From the NCBI GenBank assembly GCA_963599255.1, contig CAVBWS010000005.1, forward strand, positions 1 to 64,000: 64,000 bases of DNA, read 5' to 3'. Below the pieces are notes generated by a model. It had not been told where the DNA came from. It did no database searches and was given only the letters and a program-made list of their open reading frames with translations. Positions 1 to 7,785 of the stretch are shown in pieces; position 1 is the first letter of the stretch; every line of letters begins with the position of its first letter. The position numbers were made by a program, and so were the translations under genes. Origin of the DNA: RGIG5612 sp963599255. Its GTDB lineage: Bacteria > Bacillota > Clostridia > Lachnospirales > Lachnospiraceae.

Positions 1-26
1 TTTCCTACTACTTTTGCCAGTCGCAC
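1..26 (-). CDS. BMC-P (EutN/CcmL) shell pentamer, 5' end only
   Basis: Only the first codons are in the window. They read GTG then R-L-A-K-V-V-G, the usual N-terminal beta strand of EutN/CcmL vertex proteins. A perfect AAGGAGG (40-34) lies 7 bases before the GTG at 26-24, which fixes the start. It follows another BMC-P gene (186-455) on the same strand, so it is probably the next cistron of the shell operon and would be the third BMC-P of the locus. The rest lies beyond the left edge, and family membership rests on about eight residues plus context. Confidence 0.6.
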
Positions 27-149
27 AGCCTGACCTCCTTACATGGATCTCTTAACATCTGCTGACATCAACTGCAGCAAACGAACGCTCATCCCTGCGG
101 ATGCACCCTCCTGAAATACCCCATATGAATGCTCGTCTCCGGGATAAAT

Positions 150-169
150 GCACCTGCCTTAACAGGTGC
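150..169 (-). other. intercistronic hairpin between two BMC-P genes
   Basis: GCACCTG (150-156) pairs with CAGGTGC (163-169) around a 6-base loop. No T-run follows, so it is more likely an mRNA stability or processing element than a terminator. The rest of 27-185 shows a short open frame without a credible start and the ribosome binding site of the next gene; I see no supported gene there. Confidence 0.4.
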
Positions 170-185
170 CCATCACAAAGAGCCA

Positions 186-455
186 TTACAGCTCCTCGTG
201 ATAGTCATCTATAAATCCTACGATTGATACATCCACAGGCGGAAGTTCTCTGTCTCTGTATATACGTGCAGCCTCCTTGGACCCGATCATATAAACATGA
301 TCGCCTATTCCTGCCTGACAGGTGTGGTCAGCTGCAACCACCAGATCTGCTTCCTTTCCATCTTCAATCTTGCGAACAACCAATATCGGGATGTTCTCAA
401 GGCGTTGGTCCTTAACCGTTGCTACAACCGTGCCAGCTACAATTCCGGCATACAT
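186..455 (-). CDS. BMC-P shell vertex protein (EutN/CcmL family)
   Basis: An 89-residue protein, the usual length for this family, beginning MYAGIVAGTVVAT and ending in the typical VDVSIVGFIDD strand. EutN/CcmL proteins form pentamers that cap the vertices of the icosahedral microcompartment shell. It begins four bases after the BMC-H stop, so it is in the same operon. It differs from the second BMC-P at 4262-4561, which suggests distinct vertex proteins rather than a recent duplication. Assignment to the family is secure; the individual role is inferred. Confidence 0.93.
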   Translation of the reverse strand: MYAGIVAGTVVATVKDQRLENIPILVVRKIEDGKEADLVVAADHTCQAGIGDHVYMIGSKEAARIYRDRELPPVDVSIVGFIDDYHEEL

Positions 456-458
456 GGA

Positions 459-752
459 TCATTCCTCTTCTTCAGCTCTGTCAATTGAAGGCAGGATATA
501 TTCTACATCAGCATGTGGACGTGGAATTACATGTACTCCGTAGAGTTCTCCAACACGCTTAGCTGCTGCAGCTCCGGCATCAACTGCTGCCTTAACGGCA
601 CCAACATCTCCGCGAACCATAACAGTAACAAGACCTGATCCGATCTGCTCCTTGCCTATCAGCTTAACATTTGCTGCCTTAACCATGGCATCAGCTGCTT
701 CAATTGCTCCGATAAGTCCACGAGTTTCAACCATTCCTAATGCTTCTTTCAT
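459..752 (-). CDS. BMC-H hexameric shell protein (PduA/EutM-like)
   Basis: A 97-residue single BMC domain. It has the standard start MKEALGMVETRG, the central GSGLVTVMVRGDV segment with the pore-lining Gly-Ser-Gly, and the C-terminal VIPRPH strand. Such proteins tile the facets of the shell and their pores pass small metabolites. I place the start at the ATG at 752 because GGAG precedes it at normal spacing; an upstream ATG at 767 has no ribosome binding site. It is the only BMC-H in the window and would be the major shell protein. A long inverted repeat (820-881) lies just upstream, between it and BMC-T. Confidence 0.95.
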   Translation of the reverse strand: MKEALGMVETRGLIGAIEAADAMVKAANVKLIGKEQIGSGLVTVMVRGDVGAVKAAVDAGAAAAKRVGELYGVHVIPRPHADVEYILPSIDRAEEEE

Positions 753-819
753 GTTTTTCTTCTCCATTCATGATTTTTTATTTATTACTTAAAGTTCAAT
801 ATTTGCACTGCTACAAGGA

Positions 820-881
820 GCATGCAGAAAGCCGAATTGAATTTGCGCCAGGACGGCGCAGCAATTTTAATTTCTGCATGC
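820..881 (-). repeat. 62-base inverted repeat between BMC-T and BMC-H genes
   Basis: GCATGCAGAAA (820-830) pairs with TTTCTGCATGC (871-881), and inside it AATTGAATT-TGCGCC faces GGCGCA-AATTTTAATT around an AGGAC loop. In RNA this would be a long, nearly continuous hairpin in the 235-base gap between cistrons. It could terminate or process the long transcript and protect the downstream BMC-H message, which must be made in excess. The core GCGCCAGGACGGCGCAG resembles palindromes at about 6655 and 7760. Confidence 0.7.
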
Positions 882-987
882 GGTAGCCACTACAGATCAG
901 AACCTTATCTACAATTTTAATAGTTCTATCCGACCACCATCTGTATTTACGTCATATAGCAACGTAAATCTCTGCCATGGTGGGTTA

Positions 988-1530
988 CTACAATGTCTTC
1001 AGCAGATCCGGATGCGGCGCAGGTATAACAACGCTCTTAGTCATCATTCCCTTCGTCTGCTCCAGTTCCTCAGCAGCCTTGATGGCTGCCTCTACAGCTG
1101 CAACCTCACCTGTGAGAGTGATGAAGGATTTGCCTCCCAGTCCTCTTCCCAGTCTGACTTCCAGAAGGTCTACTTCCGATGTCTTAGCTGCTGCATCTGC
1201 GGCATAAATCGCTGCACACAGAGAATAGGTTTCCATAACGCCCAGAGCCTTAAGATCCTCTAACATGGTGCAGGCACTTATGGCAGGCGCCACCTGGTCA
1301 TCAACATTTGCTATGACGAGACTGTCTATTAAGCTGGACTCTGCCACTTCCCGTCCGGCCTCAACAGACGCTCTGACGGCAGCAACATCACCGGATACTA
1401 CTATGTAATATTTGCCGGCACAGACGCAGCCTGCACTGACAAGCTCTACGTCAGAAGCCTTAAGCATCGCATCCGCAGCCTGAAATCCTACGGGGATGCT
1501 CATTATTTCATTCATTCCGATAGCACCCAT
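988..1530 (-). CDS. pduT: BMC-T tandem-domain shell protein, PduT-like (Fe-S pore)
   Basis: The 180-residue protein has two BMC domains in tandem (about 1-90 and 95-180). Such proteins form pseudohexameric trimers. In PduT a single Cys of each subunit meets at the trimer axis and binds a [4Fe-4S] cluster; here Cys35 and Cys37 lie in the matching loop, in the sequence CVCAGKYYIV. It directly follows the PduS-like gene (6-base gap), the known electron-transfer partner in Pdu shells. The pair probably moves electrons across the shell so that NADH made by the aldehyde dehydrogenase can be reoxidised. The cluster itself is inferred by analogy. Confidence 0.87.
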   Translation of the reverse strand: MGAIGMNEIMSIPVGFQAADAMLKASDVELVSAGCVCAGKYYIVVSGDVAAVRASVEAGREVAESSLIDSLVIANVDDQVAPAISACTMLEDLKALGVMETYSLCAAIYAADAAAKTSEVDLLEVRLGRGLGGKSFITLTGEVAAVEAAIKAAEELEQTKGMMTKSVVIPAPHPDLLKTL

Positions 1531-1536
1531 TTTCTA

Positions 1537-2835
1537 TTACTCCCTTATCTGTATATATTCGTCTGTGACGGATACAACCTGTCCTGAGATAGATGCATGA
1601 ATATTGGCACCCATGCCCTTAGGTCTGGCGATCAGGTCTCCCTTGTGAACATACATTCCGGCACTTACCACCGGCTCGTCAGGTCCGCCTATATGCATCT
1701 TCAGAGGTATATAAACGTTGCTGCATTTCATCTCGCCTATAAGCTCTGTCTCGCTGTCAAATCTCTTTATATCAAGCCTCATCAGCAGTCTGTCCGTAGG
1801 AATACGCTTCTGACAGACACCGGGATCCGGGGCGTGCTTTACTTCCTTAATCGGCTTGATGCCTTCCTTCTGCAGCGCGGCCTTGACCTGCTGCATGGCC
1901 TTGCCCGGCTTTAATCCGAAGCTGCAGGCAAAGTATGTGCATGCCCCGCAGTCACAACAGGAAAATACTCCGTTAACATCGCCGATCAGCATATTATTGC
2001 CCGATGCAAATGCTCTCATGGCCTTGTGAGGCTGAACATTTAATCCCATTGCATTTCTCGGGCACATCTGGGTGCACATGCTGCATTGAGAACATGCTGC
2101 CCTGGCCATATGACGTTCCCTTTCTGACATATTCTTCTTAGACAAGAGTATATGCCCCTTCGGTATAGCCAGAAGACCCCCCGTTGTCTTAGTCACAGGC
2201 CTTGTAAGGTCATCCGTTACTGCCCCCATCAACGGGCCTCCCACTATGTATGTGCAGTCACCTACAGTGCCTCCCGCAGCCTCTAATAACTGTGACAGCG
2301 GCGTTCCTATAGGAACCGTAACCGTAACAGGATGCCTTACGCTTCCCGCCACCGTAACCATCTTATCGGTAACCGGGCGTCCCTCTACCGCATCCGCTAT
2401 ATTAAGAACCGTACTTACGTTGCTTACAACACAGCCTACATCAAGGGGTATTCCACCCGTAGGAACCACTCGTCCGGTAATGCTGAATACAAGATTCTGC
2501 TCATCTCCGGCAGGATAGAATGAATCTGACAGATACAGTTCAATTCCTGAACCATTTATATTGGCTCTAAGCGCACTGACTGCAGCCTCATAATGCTTCT
2601 TAAGAGCAATAACAGCCCTTGAGGCTCCCAGGTGATCCTTGATCATAAGGGTCGTTCCCACTATTCTTGCCGCACGCTGTTCCATGGCATGACGGTCTGT
2701 TCTTAAAAGCGGCTCACATTCGATGCCGTTTACAATAAAGACCTCTGCCTTACAGTCTAGCTTTCTATCAGTTGGAAATCCCGCTCCGCCTGCGCCTACA
2801 ACACCGGCATTTTTGATCTGTTCTATAAGTTCCAT
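1537..2835 (-). CDS. pduS: PduS/RnfC-like flavo-iron-sulfur electron transfer protein
   Basis: A 432-residue RnfC/PduS-type protein. It has the N-terminal Gly-rich nucleotide/FMN loop GAGGAGFPT (14-22), the NGIECEP motif (36-42), a SLBB-like middle, and two cysteine clusters: C248-x2-C251-x2-C254-x3-C258, and a second group at 293-304. PduS oxidises or reduces NAD(H) with flavin and Fe-S centres and is thought to dock to the Fe-S shell protein PduT, the next gene here. The C-terminal 80 residues are a biotinyl/lipoyl-like barrel, as in RnfC. It begins 5 bases after the aldehyde dehydrogenase stop. It probably recycles NAD+ for the encapsulated dehydrogenase. Confidence 0.88.
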   Translation of the reverse strand: MELIEQIKNAGVVGAGGAGFPTDRKLDCKAEVFIVNGIECEPLLRTDRHAMEQRAARIVGTTLMIKDHLGASRAVIALKKHYEAAVSALRANINGSGIELYLSDSFYPAGDEQNLVFSITGRVVPTGGIPLDVGCVVSNVSTVLNIADAVEGRPVTDKMVTVAGSVRHPVTVTVPIGTPLSQLLEAAGGTVGDCTYIVGGPLMGAVTDDLTRPVTKTTGGLLAIPKGHILLSKKNMSERERHMARAACSQCSMCTQMCPRNAMGLNVQPHKAMRAFASGNNMLIGDVNGVFSCCDCGACTYFACSFGLKPGKAMQQVKAALQKEGIKPIKEVKHAPDPGVCQKRIPTDRLLMRLDIKRFDSETELIGEMKCSNVYIPLKMHIGGPDEPVVSAGMYVHKGDLIARPKGMGANIHASISGQVVSVTDEYIQIRE

Positions 2836-2840
2836 AATGT

Positions 2841-4262
2841 TTAAATGATCCTGAAGCCATCCTCAAGTACGCAGCGGCGAGCCCTTGTAAATGAGCGGGC
2901 TGATGTCAGGCCTTCTCCTGTAGGAGTTGCAATCGTAAGTGTTGCATATCCCTCGCCGTTAAATCCTACACCTGCTGTGGATGGTCCGTTTTTAATAAAT
3001 ATTGTAGTATTAAGTGCCCTTGCAGCCTTGGTCATATTCAGGTAATTTGTAGAGTGGATAAGTGCCGAATGCCAGCATCCCCGCTCAGCCTCTACTGCTC
3101 TGTCTATGGCCTGATCTACATTATCGCAGCGAACACAGCCCAGTACCGGCATAAGCATCTCAACTGTTACGAACGGATGATCCTTAGGAACCTCTGCAAT
3201 AACCAGTCTAGGCTTGCCTGAATATGATACATGAGCCTGATCCATGATATATGTTGCGTCATGGCCTACGAACTTCCTGTTGATAACATATTTGCCGTCT
3301 TTATTTTCAAGGACTGTGCTTACGATCTTATCTATATCATTGCCTCTTACAAGCCATGCTCCGTTTTTCTGCATTTCTGTAAGCAGCTGATCATATACCG
3401 AATTAACGCAGAAGCATTCCTTCTCAGCTACGCATAATACGTTGTTGTCAAATGATGCTCCATCCACTATATCCTTGCCGGCCTTCTTAATGTCCGCTGT
3501 TTCATCAACGATTACAGGCGGATTACCCGGGCCTGCAGCGATAACCTTCTTGCCGGTCTTCATGGCTACCCCTACTACAGCCTCGCCGCCGGTTACACTC
3601 AGAAGCTTAATTGAAGGATGGTTCATTATAACCTCACTGGTCTTAAGATCCGGCTTGGACGGGCAGCATATAAGTCCCACAGGGCCTCCCGCTGCTACAA
3701 TTGCTTCATTTAGTATGCGCATAGCCTCCTGAGAACATTTAGTTGCCGAAGGGTGTGGATTAAATACCACGGCATTGCCGGCTGCGATCATACTGATGGA
3801 ATTGTTGATCACTGTTCCCGGCGGATTAGTTGACGGTGTAATAGAGCCTATAACTCCGAAAGGTGCCTGCTCAACCAATGTCATTCCGTGATCACCTGTA
3901 AATACCCTTGGAACAATATCCTCCGTGCCCGGAGTCTTATTGGCTACAAGAAGGATCTTGGCGATCTTATCAGGTACGTTGCCATACCCCGTTTCTTCAT
4001 GAGCCATCTGCGCAAGCTTATTGGCATTGTCGATTGATGCCTTTCTCATGGCGCAGATTATCTTCTCTCTGTGTTCCATTGTAAGCGCAACTAACTGTTT
4101 CTGCGCTCTGAGTGCAGCTGCAACACAATCATTTGCATCATCGAACATCCAGCCGTTTCCGCTGCATCCGCATCCGGAAGCCACGGTTGATGTCTGCTCT
4201 CTTGAATCCAGAGTTTCAATTGTCATATGAACGATCTGTTCAATTTGTTCTCTTGAAAGCAT
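2841..4262 (-). CDS. pduP: CoA-acylating aldehyde dehydrogenase (PduP/EutE-like), BMC-targeted
   Basis: The 473-residue enzyme oxidises an aldehyde to acyl-CoA with NAD+ and CoA. The catalytic Cys is C277 in NNVLCVAEKE, the standard PduP/EutE motif. Residues 1-18 (MLSREQIEQIVHMTIETL) form an amphipathic helix like the encapsulation peptide of PduP. It is joined to the core by a linker containing GCGCSG (30-35). The start overlaps the preceding BMC-P stop by one base (TAATG), so translation is probably coupled. In this locus the aldehyde would come from the aldolase: acetaldehyde from 5-deoxyribulose-1-P or methylthioacetaldehyde from methylthioribulose-1-P. No alcohol dehydrogenase is present in the window. 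Confidence 0.93.
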   Translation of the reverse strand: MLSREQIEQIVHMTIETLDSREQTSTVASGCGCSGNGWMFDDANDCVAAALRAQKQLVALTMEHREKIICAMRKASIDNANKLAQMAHEETGYGNVPDKIAKILLVANKTPGTEDIVPRVFTGDHGMTLVEQAPFGVIGSITPSTNPPGTVINNSISMIAAGNAVVFNPHPSATKCSQEAMRILNEAIVAAGGPVGLICCPSKPDLKTSEVIMNHPSIKLLSVTGGEAVVGVAMKTGKKVIAAGPGNPPVIVDETADIKKAGKDIVDGASFDNNVLCVAEKECFCVNSVYDQLLTEMQKNGAWLVRGNDIDKIVSTVLENKDGKYVINRKFVGHDATYIMDQAHVSYSGKPRLVIAEVPKDHPFVTVEMLMPVLGCVRCDNVDQAIDRAVEAERGCWHSALIHSTNYLNMTKAARALNTTIFIKNGPSTAGVGFNGEGYATLTIATPTGEGLTSARSFTRARRCVLEDGFRII

Positions 4263-4561
4263 TAGTTATTCCCCTTACTGAAAATTCGTTTATCTCTTAA
4301 ATCAATATAATCTATAATTGCTACTATTGCTGTATCTGACGGCTTATTCTCTGTAAGTGCGGTATTTCTGGAAGACGAACCGGATACGATCATAACGATC
4401 TCTCCCTCACCTGCGCCTACAGCGTCAAATGCCACCAGGACATTGCCCTTCTCCTCAAATGTTTCAAGGTCAATTGGCTTAACCAGCAGCATTTTGAGCC
4501 CCGTCAGCCTGTCTGACTTGGTGGTGCTTACTACTGTTCCTACAACTCTTGCTATCTGCAT
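4262..4561 (-). CDS. BMC-P shell vertex protein (EutN/CcmL family), second copy
   Basis: 99 residues starting MQIARVVGTVVSTTKSD, with the AFDAVGAGEGEIVMIVSGSS loop typical of EutN/CcmL, and a short charged tail (RDKRIFSKGNN). Predicted pentameric vertex protein. It lies between PduL and the aldehyde dehydrogenase, overlapping the latter by one base. It resembles the partial gene at the left edge (both start with R-x-A/V-K/R-V-V-G) more than the MYAG-type copy at 186-455. Confidence 0.93.
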   Translation of the reverse strand: MQIARVVGTVVSTTKSDRLTGLKMLLVKPIDLETFEEKGNVLVAFDAVGAGEGEIVMIVSGSSSRNTALTENKPSDTAIVAIIDYIDLRDKRIFSKGNN

Positions 4562-4607
4562 GATTATTCCTCCGTTTATCTGACCTTTATATCAATCTGA
4601 GCCTGTA

Positions 4608-5723
4608 TCAGACTCTTATTATCTTAATTCCTGTTTCCAGGATTCTCTCCCTCGCGGAAGGAGTTATGAGAGCATTTCTTGTGCAGTAGATCTGCGTTTT
4701 GTTTCTTGTAAATGCAGTATCCAGATCCTGCGCCGTTATAAGCTCTAACACTTCTTCATTTCCTGCAGCTGCCTGACCGATAACATTTCTCGACTTATCA
4801 ACCCTCACAATCTCTATGCCGCACTGCAGTGCTCTGTCTGAAGCTGCCGGTGTTATAAGCGCCTTCCTCTCACAGGATATCTGCTTATCGCCCCTTCTTA
4901 CGGCTTCATTAACGTCCTGTTCTGTAACCAGATCTAAAACATTTTGATCTATCTGCGGCATACAGATCTCCGTTTTCATGCATGGATTGTCCACGCCCCT
5001 GTCCTTATTGCCCGTAAGGGCATTAACAGTTTTAAGCGCTATACGCTGCGGATCGAATCCGGCTTCATGAGCACAGGAGCACTCCTCACCGGGCACTATA
5101 AGCTCTAATATGTCGCCGTTTTTAAGACTGCAGGCATTGGCCTCATCTGTGTCAATGTGAATCTCCAGGTCATGTCCCTTACCTGCACGGCAGATAACAT
5201 TTTCCAGCAGACACGGACGCACGCCTCCTACCTTAACCGAGACCACCTGACCGTCATGAACCTTGAAGGCTGCGGCCTGCTCTTCGCTTATGTGAAGATG
5301 CCTTGCTGCGATAATGACACCCTTTTGTATATTTAGTTCGCCTGCAGGGCCTATGAGCTTAACTCCCGGAGTATCCACAGTGTTCCCTGACATTCTGACA
5401 GGAACATTCTTAAGTCCTATTGCAAATGCATCCGTAACCGCCAGTTCTACCTGAGTTTCCTTCCTCACGGGTCCTAAGACTCTGACCTTGTCTATACGAC
5501 CCTTAGGGCCTTCTATGGTAAGGAGCTGCTTGGAGGCAAACTGTCCCGGCTGTGACAATGCCCTTAAGGGTTCTAATTCAAATCCCGGACCAAATAATAT
5601 ATGCAGATCCTCACTTGAAAGATGTATATGCTTGGCTGAAATTCCTACCGGAACATATCTTAAGCCTTCCCTGGCCAACTCTGTCAGAACCGCTCTTCGA
5701 ACTTTTCCTTCATCAGCTGCCAT
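4608..5723 (-). CDS. pduL: PduL phosphotransacylase with two C-terminal EutQ-like repeats
   Basis: A 371-residue protein. Residues about 23-230 are a PduL-type phosphate acyltransferase (acyl-CoA + Pi to acyl-phosphate + CoA), with the metal-site motifs GISAKHIHLS, ARHLHIS and HIDTDEANAC. Standard PduL is about 200-230 residues. This one adds two 46-residue repeats (263-308 and 326-371), each of the form L-[IV]-T-x-Q-D ... ALITP ... GI-x-I-[IV]-R-V. They resemble the N-terminal segment of EutQ (LITANDIR...ITPEAR...LG). The role of the tail is unknown; docking inside the core is one possibility. The gene starts three bases after the aldolase stop. PduL recycles CoA inside the compartment for the aldehyde dehydrogenase. 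Confidence 0.9.
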   Translation of the reverse strand: MAADEGKVRRAVLTELAREGLRYVPVGISAKHIHLSSEDLHILFGPGFELEPLRALSQPGQFASKQLLTIEGPKGRIDKVRVLGPVRKETQVELAVTDAFAIGLKNVPVRMSGNTVDTPGVKLIGPAGELNIQKGVIIAARHLHISEEQAAAFKVHDGQVVSVKVGGVRPCLLENVICRAGKGHDLEIHIDTDEANACSLKNGDILELIVPGEECSCAHEAGFDPQRIALKTVNALTGNKDRGVDNPCMKTEICMPQIDQNVLDLVTEQDVNEAVRRGDKQISCERKALITPAASDRALQCGIEIVRVDKSRNVIGQAAAGNEEVLELITAQDLDTAFTRNKTQIYCTRNALITPSARERILETGIKIIRV

Positions 5724-5726
5724 AAA

Positions 5727-6563
5727 TTATCTGTATCCCCTTTCTGCGAGAACCTGTCTAACTATGCTGACTACTTCTTCAACTTCCTTATTGCTGCAGC
5801 ACTGTGAGGTTTTTTCCTTACTGTCACAGGTGCAGGTACTGCATTTTGTAGTTCCCTTATCATCACAGTCTCTGCAATGAGGTCTGCCGCCTGTTGTAAT
5901 GCCGCTGTTGGTTCTTCTTTCGATCAATCTCTCAACCTGAGCACAGGTAAGCTCATTTGCCTGACCTATGAGACCTCTTGTATACATGCTTACTGTTGCA
6001 TAATATTCAACAGACTCCATTCTCATCCAGGCTTCCATTACATCCTTACCCCAGGTTAAGGCTCCGTGATTGGCCAGAAGGCATGCGTTATGGGTCTTAA
6101 CAAATGGTGCGATAGAATCCGGGACTTCCTGAGTGCCCGGCATGGCATATGGTGCCAACGGTATCTCGCCTATGCCCATAACGGCCTCTGTAAGAATGGC
6201 ACTGTTAAGAGGAATTCCTGCGATCGCGTAAGATGTTGCTGCAGGCGGATGTGCATGAACAACAGCGTTTACGCTTGGATTTTCCTTATATACACGCAGA
6301 TGCATCTTCATCTCGCTGGAAGGCTTCCATGTACCCCTGAGGACATTACCGTCTAGGTCCATAAGAACCAGCATTTCATCTGTCATATATCCCTTAGATA
6401 CTCCCGTAGGTGTACACCATATGGTATTTTCTGACACCTTGCAGCTTATGTTGCCGTCATTAGATGCCACAAAATTCTTGGTATACATTCTGCGGCCTAC
6501 CTCTAAGATGCTCTGTTTAGCTTCGTGGTCCGATGGAAATCCATCATTAAATCTGTAACTCAT
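5727..6563 (-). CDS. class II aldolase (FucA/Ald2-like) with C-terminal encapsulation peptide
   Basis: The first ~215 residues are a zinc class II aldolase: catalytic E84 in KPSSEMKMH, zinc ligands H103 and H105 in HAHPP, and H166 in NHGAL. The family cleaves fuculose-1-P, rhamnulose-1-P or, in DHAP-shunt organisms, 5-deoxyribulose-1-P and methylthioribulose-1-P, giving DHAP plus an aldehyde. With mtnK and mtnA next door, the last use is the best fit. After the core comes a Cys-rich linker (CRDCDD, CSTCTC, CC) and then a terminal amphipathic helix (VEEVVSIVRQVLAERGYR), a typical BMC encapsulation peptide. The enzyme is therefore probably lumenal. It is the first gene of the shell operon and is divergent from the DeoR regulator. 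Fucose or rhamnose catabolism is the alternative, but no isomerase or kinase for those sugars lies in this locus. Confidence 0.9.
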   Translation of the reverse strand: MSYRFNDGFPSDHEAKQSILEVGRRMYTKNFVASNDGNISCKVSENTIWCTPTGVSKGYMTDEMLVLMDLDGNVLRGTWKPSSEMKMHLRVYKENPSVNAVVHAHPPAATSYAIAGIPLNSAILTEAVMGIGEIPLAPYAMPGTQEVPDSIAPFVKTHNACLLANHGALTWGKDVMEAWMRMESVEYYATVSMYTRGLIGQANELTCAQVERLIERRTNSGITTGGRPHCRDCDDKGTTKCSTCTCDSKEKTSQCCSNKEVEEVVSIVRQVLAERGYR

Positions 6564-6981
6564 TTTTTCACCTGTTGTTATACGTTATGTTTACTTAAAC
6601 TTTTTCAAATTTCATCTGATGTGCCATGGCACCGATGTGACCGTAAATCTGATGTGCCGGGACGGCGCAGTCCACTGATAAAATATGTAATAAAAGTGGG
6701 ATTGTTTCGCACTTTGTGCTTTCACAATCCCGACGACCTTCGCAATCCGGACTATCGTCCTACTTGCTCATGTCGTCTAGCCCGTCCAATGGATGTACAG
6801 CTACACAAGCAAGCTTGCTCCGCTGTACATCCGCTGTCCGGGGCTTTTATATCATGTTCAGCGACTGTTCCTGACTTCACTAGTTGTATTCCATCTTATC
6901 TTAACATCTCCATCTTTCTTGCGTTTTGCCGATTCATATGCTAGGCTGAAAACGCAGGTACGATAAGGAGGAAATAACTAT
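6564..6981 (+). promoter_or_regulatory. divergent control region between shell operon and DeoR gene
   Basis: The 418-base gap has no supported gene. It contains a GC-rich palindrome (GTGCCGGGACGGCGCAG near 6655) and a nested hairpin, GGGATTGT (6698-6705) with ACAATCCC (6724-6731) enclosing GCAC/GTGC. An inverted repeat TGCGTTTT (6920-6927) / AAAACGCA (6949-6956) lies just before the DeoR ribosome binding site (AAGGAGG at about 6966). The last repeat is placed as an autoregulatory operator would be. Both promoters are expected here, but I could not pick -35/-10 boxes with confidence. Confidence 0.45.
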
Positions 6982-7731
6982 ATGTTAGAAGTCGCAAGAA
7001 AAAATGTAATCCGTGAACAGCTCCGTCAAAGCGGAAGCGTTCAGATAACTGTCCTGGCCGATAAACTCGGTGTAACCAAGGAAACCATCCGCAGGGACTT
7101 AAGGGCCATGGAAGAAAATGGTGAGCTCACCAGAACTCATGGCGGTGCATATATCATTGATGGTGTTCACAATGATATCGACATATCTACCCGTCAGTTC
7201 TTAAGAACCGAGGAGAAGGAGACAGTCGCTAAAAAATGCGCTTCCATCATCCAGAATGGCGATTACATCTTCCTCGATGCATCAACTACTTCCTTCTTTA
7301 TTGCCAAGGCTGTAATGCATCGTAAGATCACTGTGCTTACAACTTCTCTTGAAATTATCAATCTGCTGTCATCTTCCGGTATTAAGCTCTTCGTCGTTGG
7401 CGGTGAGTATAATAAAACCACTAACAGTTTCTCCGGCGTCAGCGCCATCAGGAATCTTGAGCAATACCATTTTGACAAATCCTTCATCTCCAGCAGGAGT
7501 GTCTCCATGGATGCCGGTCTTACCGATACCAGCGATGATGATGCAATGCTACACAGGATCGCTATCAGCCACGCCTACGAGAAATATCTGGCAATTGATA
7601 ATACTAAGCTCAACCGTTATTCATTCTCCTGCGTTGCTCCCGTGTCATCTCTGACAGGAATCATCATGGACAGCGACTTCCCGGAAGACTGGGTTAAGTT
7701 TCTCGCTGATGCCGGAGTTAAATACTTCTAG
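6982..7731 (+). CDS. DeoR-family transcriptional regulator
   Basis: A 249-residue DeoR-type repressor. It has an N-terminal winged helix (about 6-57, with ADKLGVTKETIRRDL and the THGGA hinge) and a C-terminal sugar-phosphate-sensing domain of the ribose-5-phosphate isomerase-like fold (IFLDASTTS, VVGGEYN). DeoR regulators usually respond to a phosphorylated sugar intermediate; here a substituted ribulose- or ribose-1-phosphate would be logical. AAGGAGG precedes the ATG. It lies between mtnA (convergent) and the shell operon (divergent), and probably controls all three blocks. The ligand is inferred. Confidence 0.9.
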   Translation: MLEVARKNVIREQLRQSGSVQITVLADKLGVTKETIRRDLRAMEENGELTRTHGGAYIIDGVHNDIDISTRQFLRTEEKETVAKKCASIIQNGDYIFLDASTTSFFIAKAVMHRKITVLTTSLEIINLLSSSGIKLFVVGGEYNKTTNSFSGVSAIRNLEQYHFDKSFISSRSVSMDAGLTDTSDDDAMLHRIAISHAYEKYLAIDNTKLNRYSFSCVAPVSSLTGIIMDSDFPEDWVKFLADAGVKYF

Positions 7732-7745
7732 ATATCTTGATTCAA

Positions 7746-7785
7746 AAGTGAATTGCGCTGTGCCGGAACGGCGCAGCTCACACTT
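7746..7785. terminator. hairpin between convergent DeoR and mtnA genes
   Basis: AAGTG (7746-7750) pairs with CACTT (7781-7785), enclosing CTGTGCCG/CGGCGCAG around GAA. The stem spans the whole gap between the two convergent stops and overlaps the mtnA stop codon. It probably ends transcripts from both sides. The core is a copy of the GC-rich palindrome also seen near 850 and 6655. Confidence 0.55.

Noticed and set aside
4608..6563. A standard fucose/rhamnose (1,2-propanediol) microcompartment
   Set aside because: The aldolase, PduL and PduP would fit, but no diol dehydratase, fucose isomerase or fuculokinase lies in the BMC locus, and the flanking kinase and isomerase are MtnK and MtnA. It cannot be fully excluded because the operon continues left of the window.
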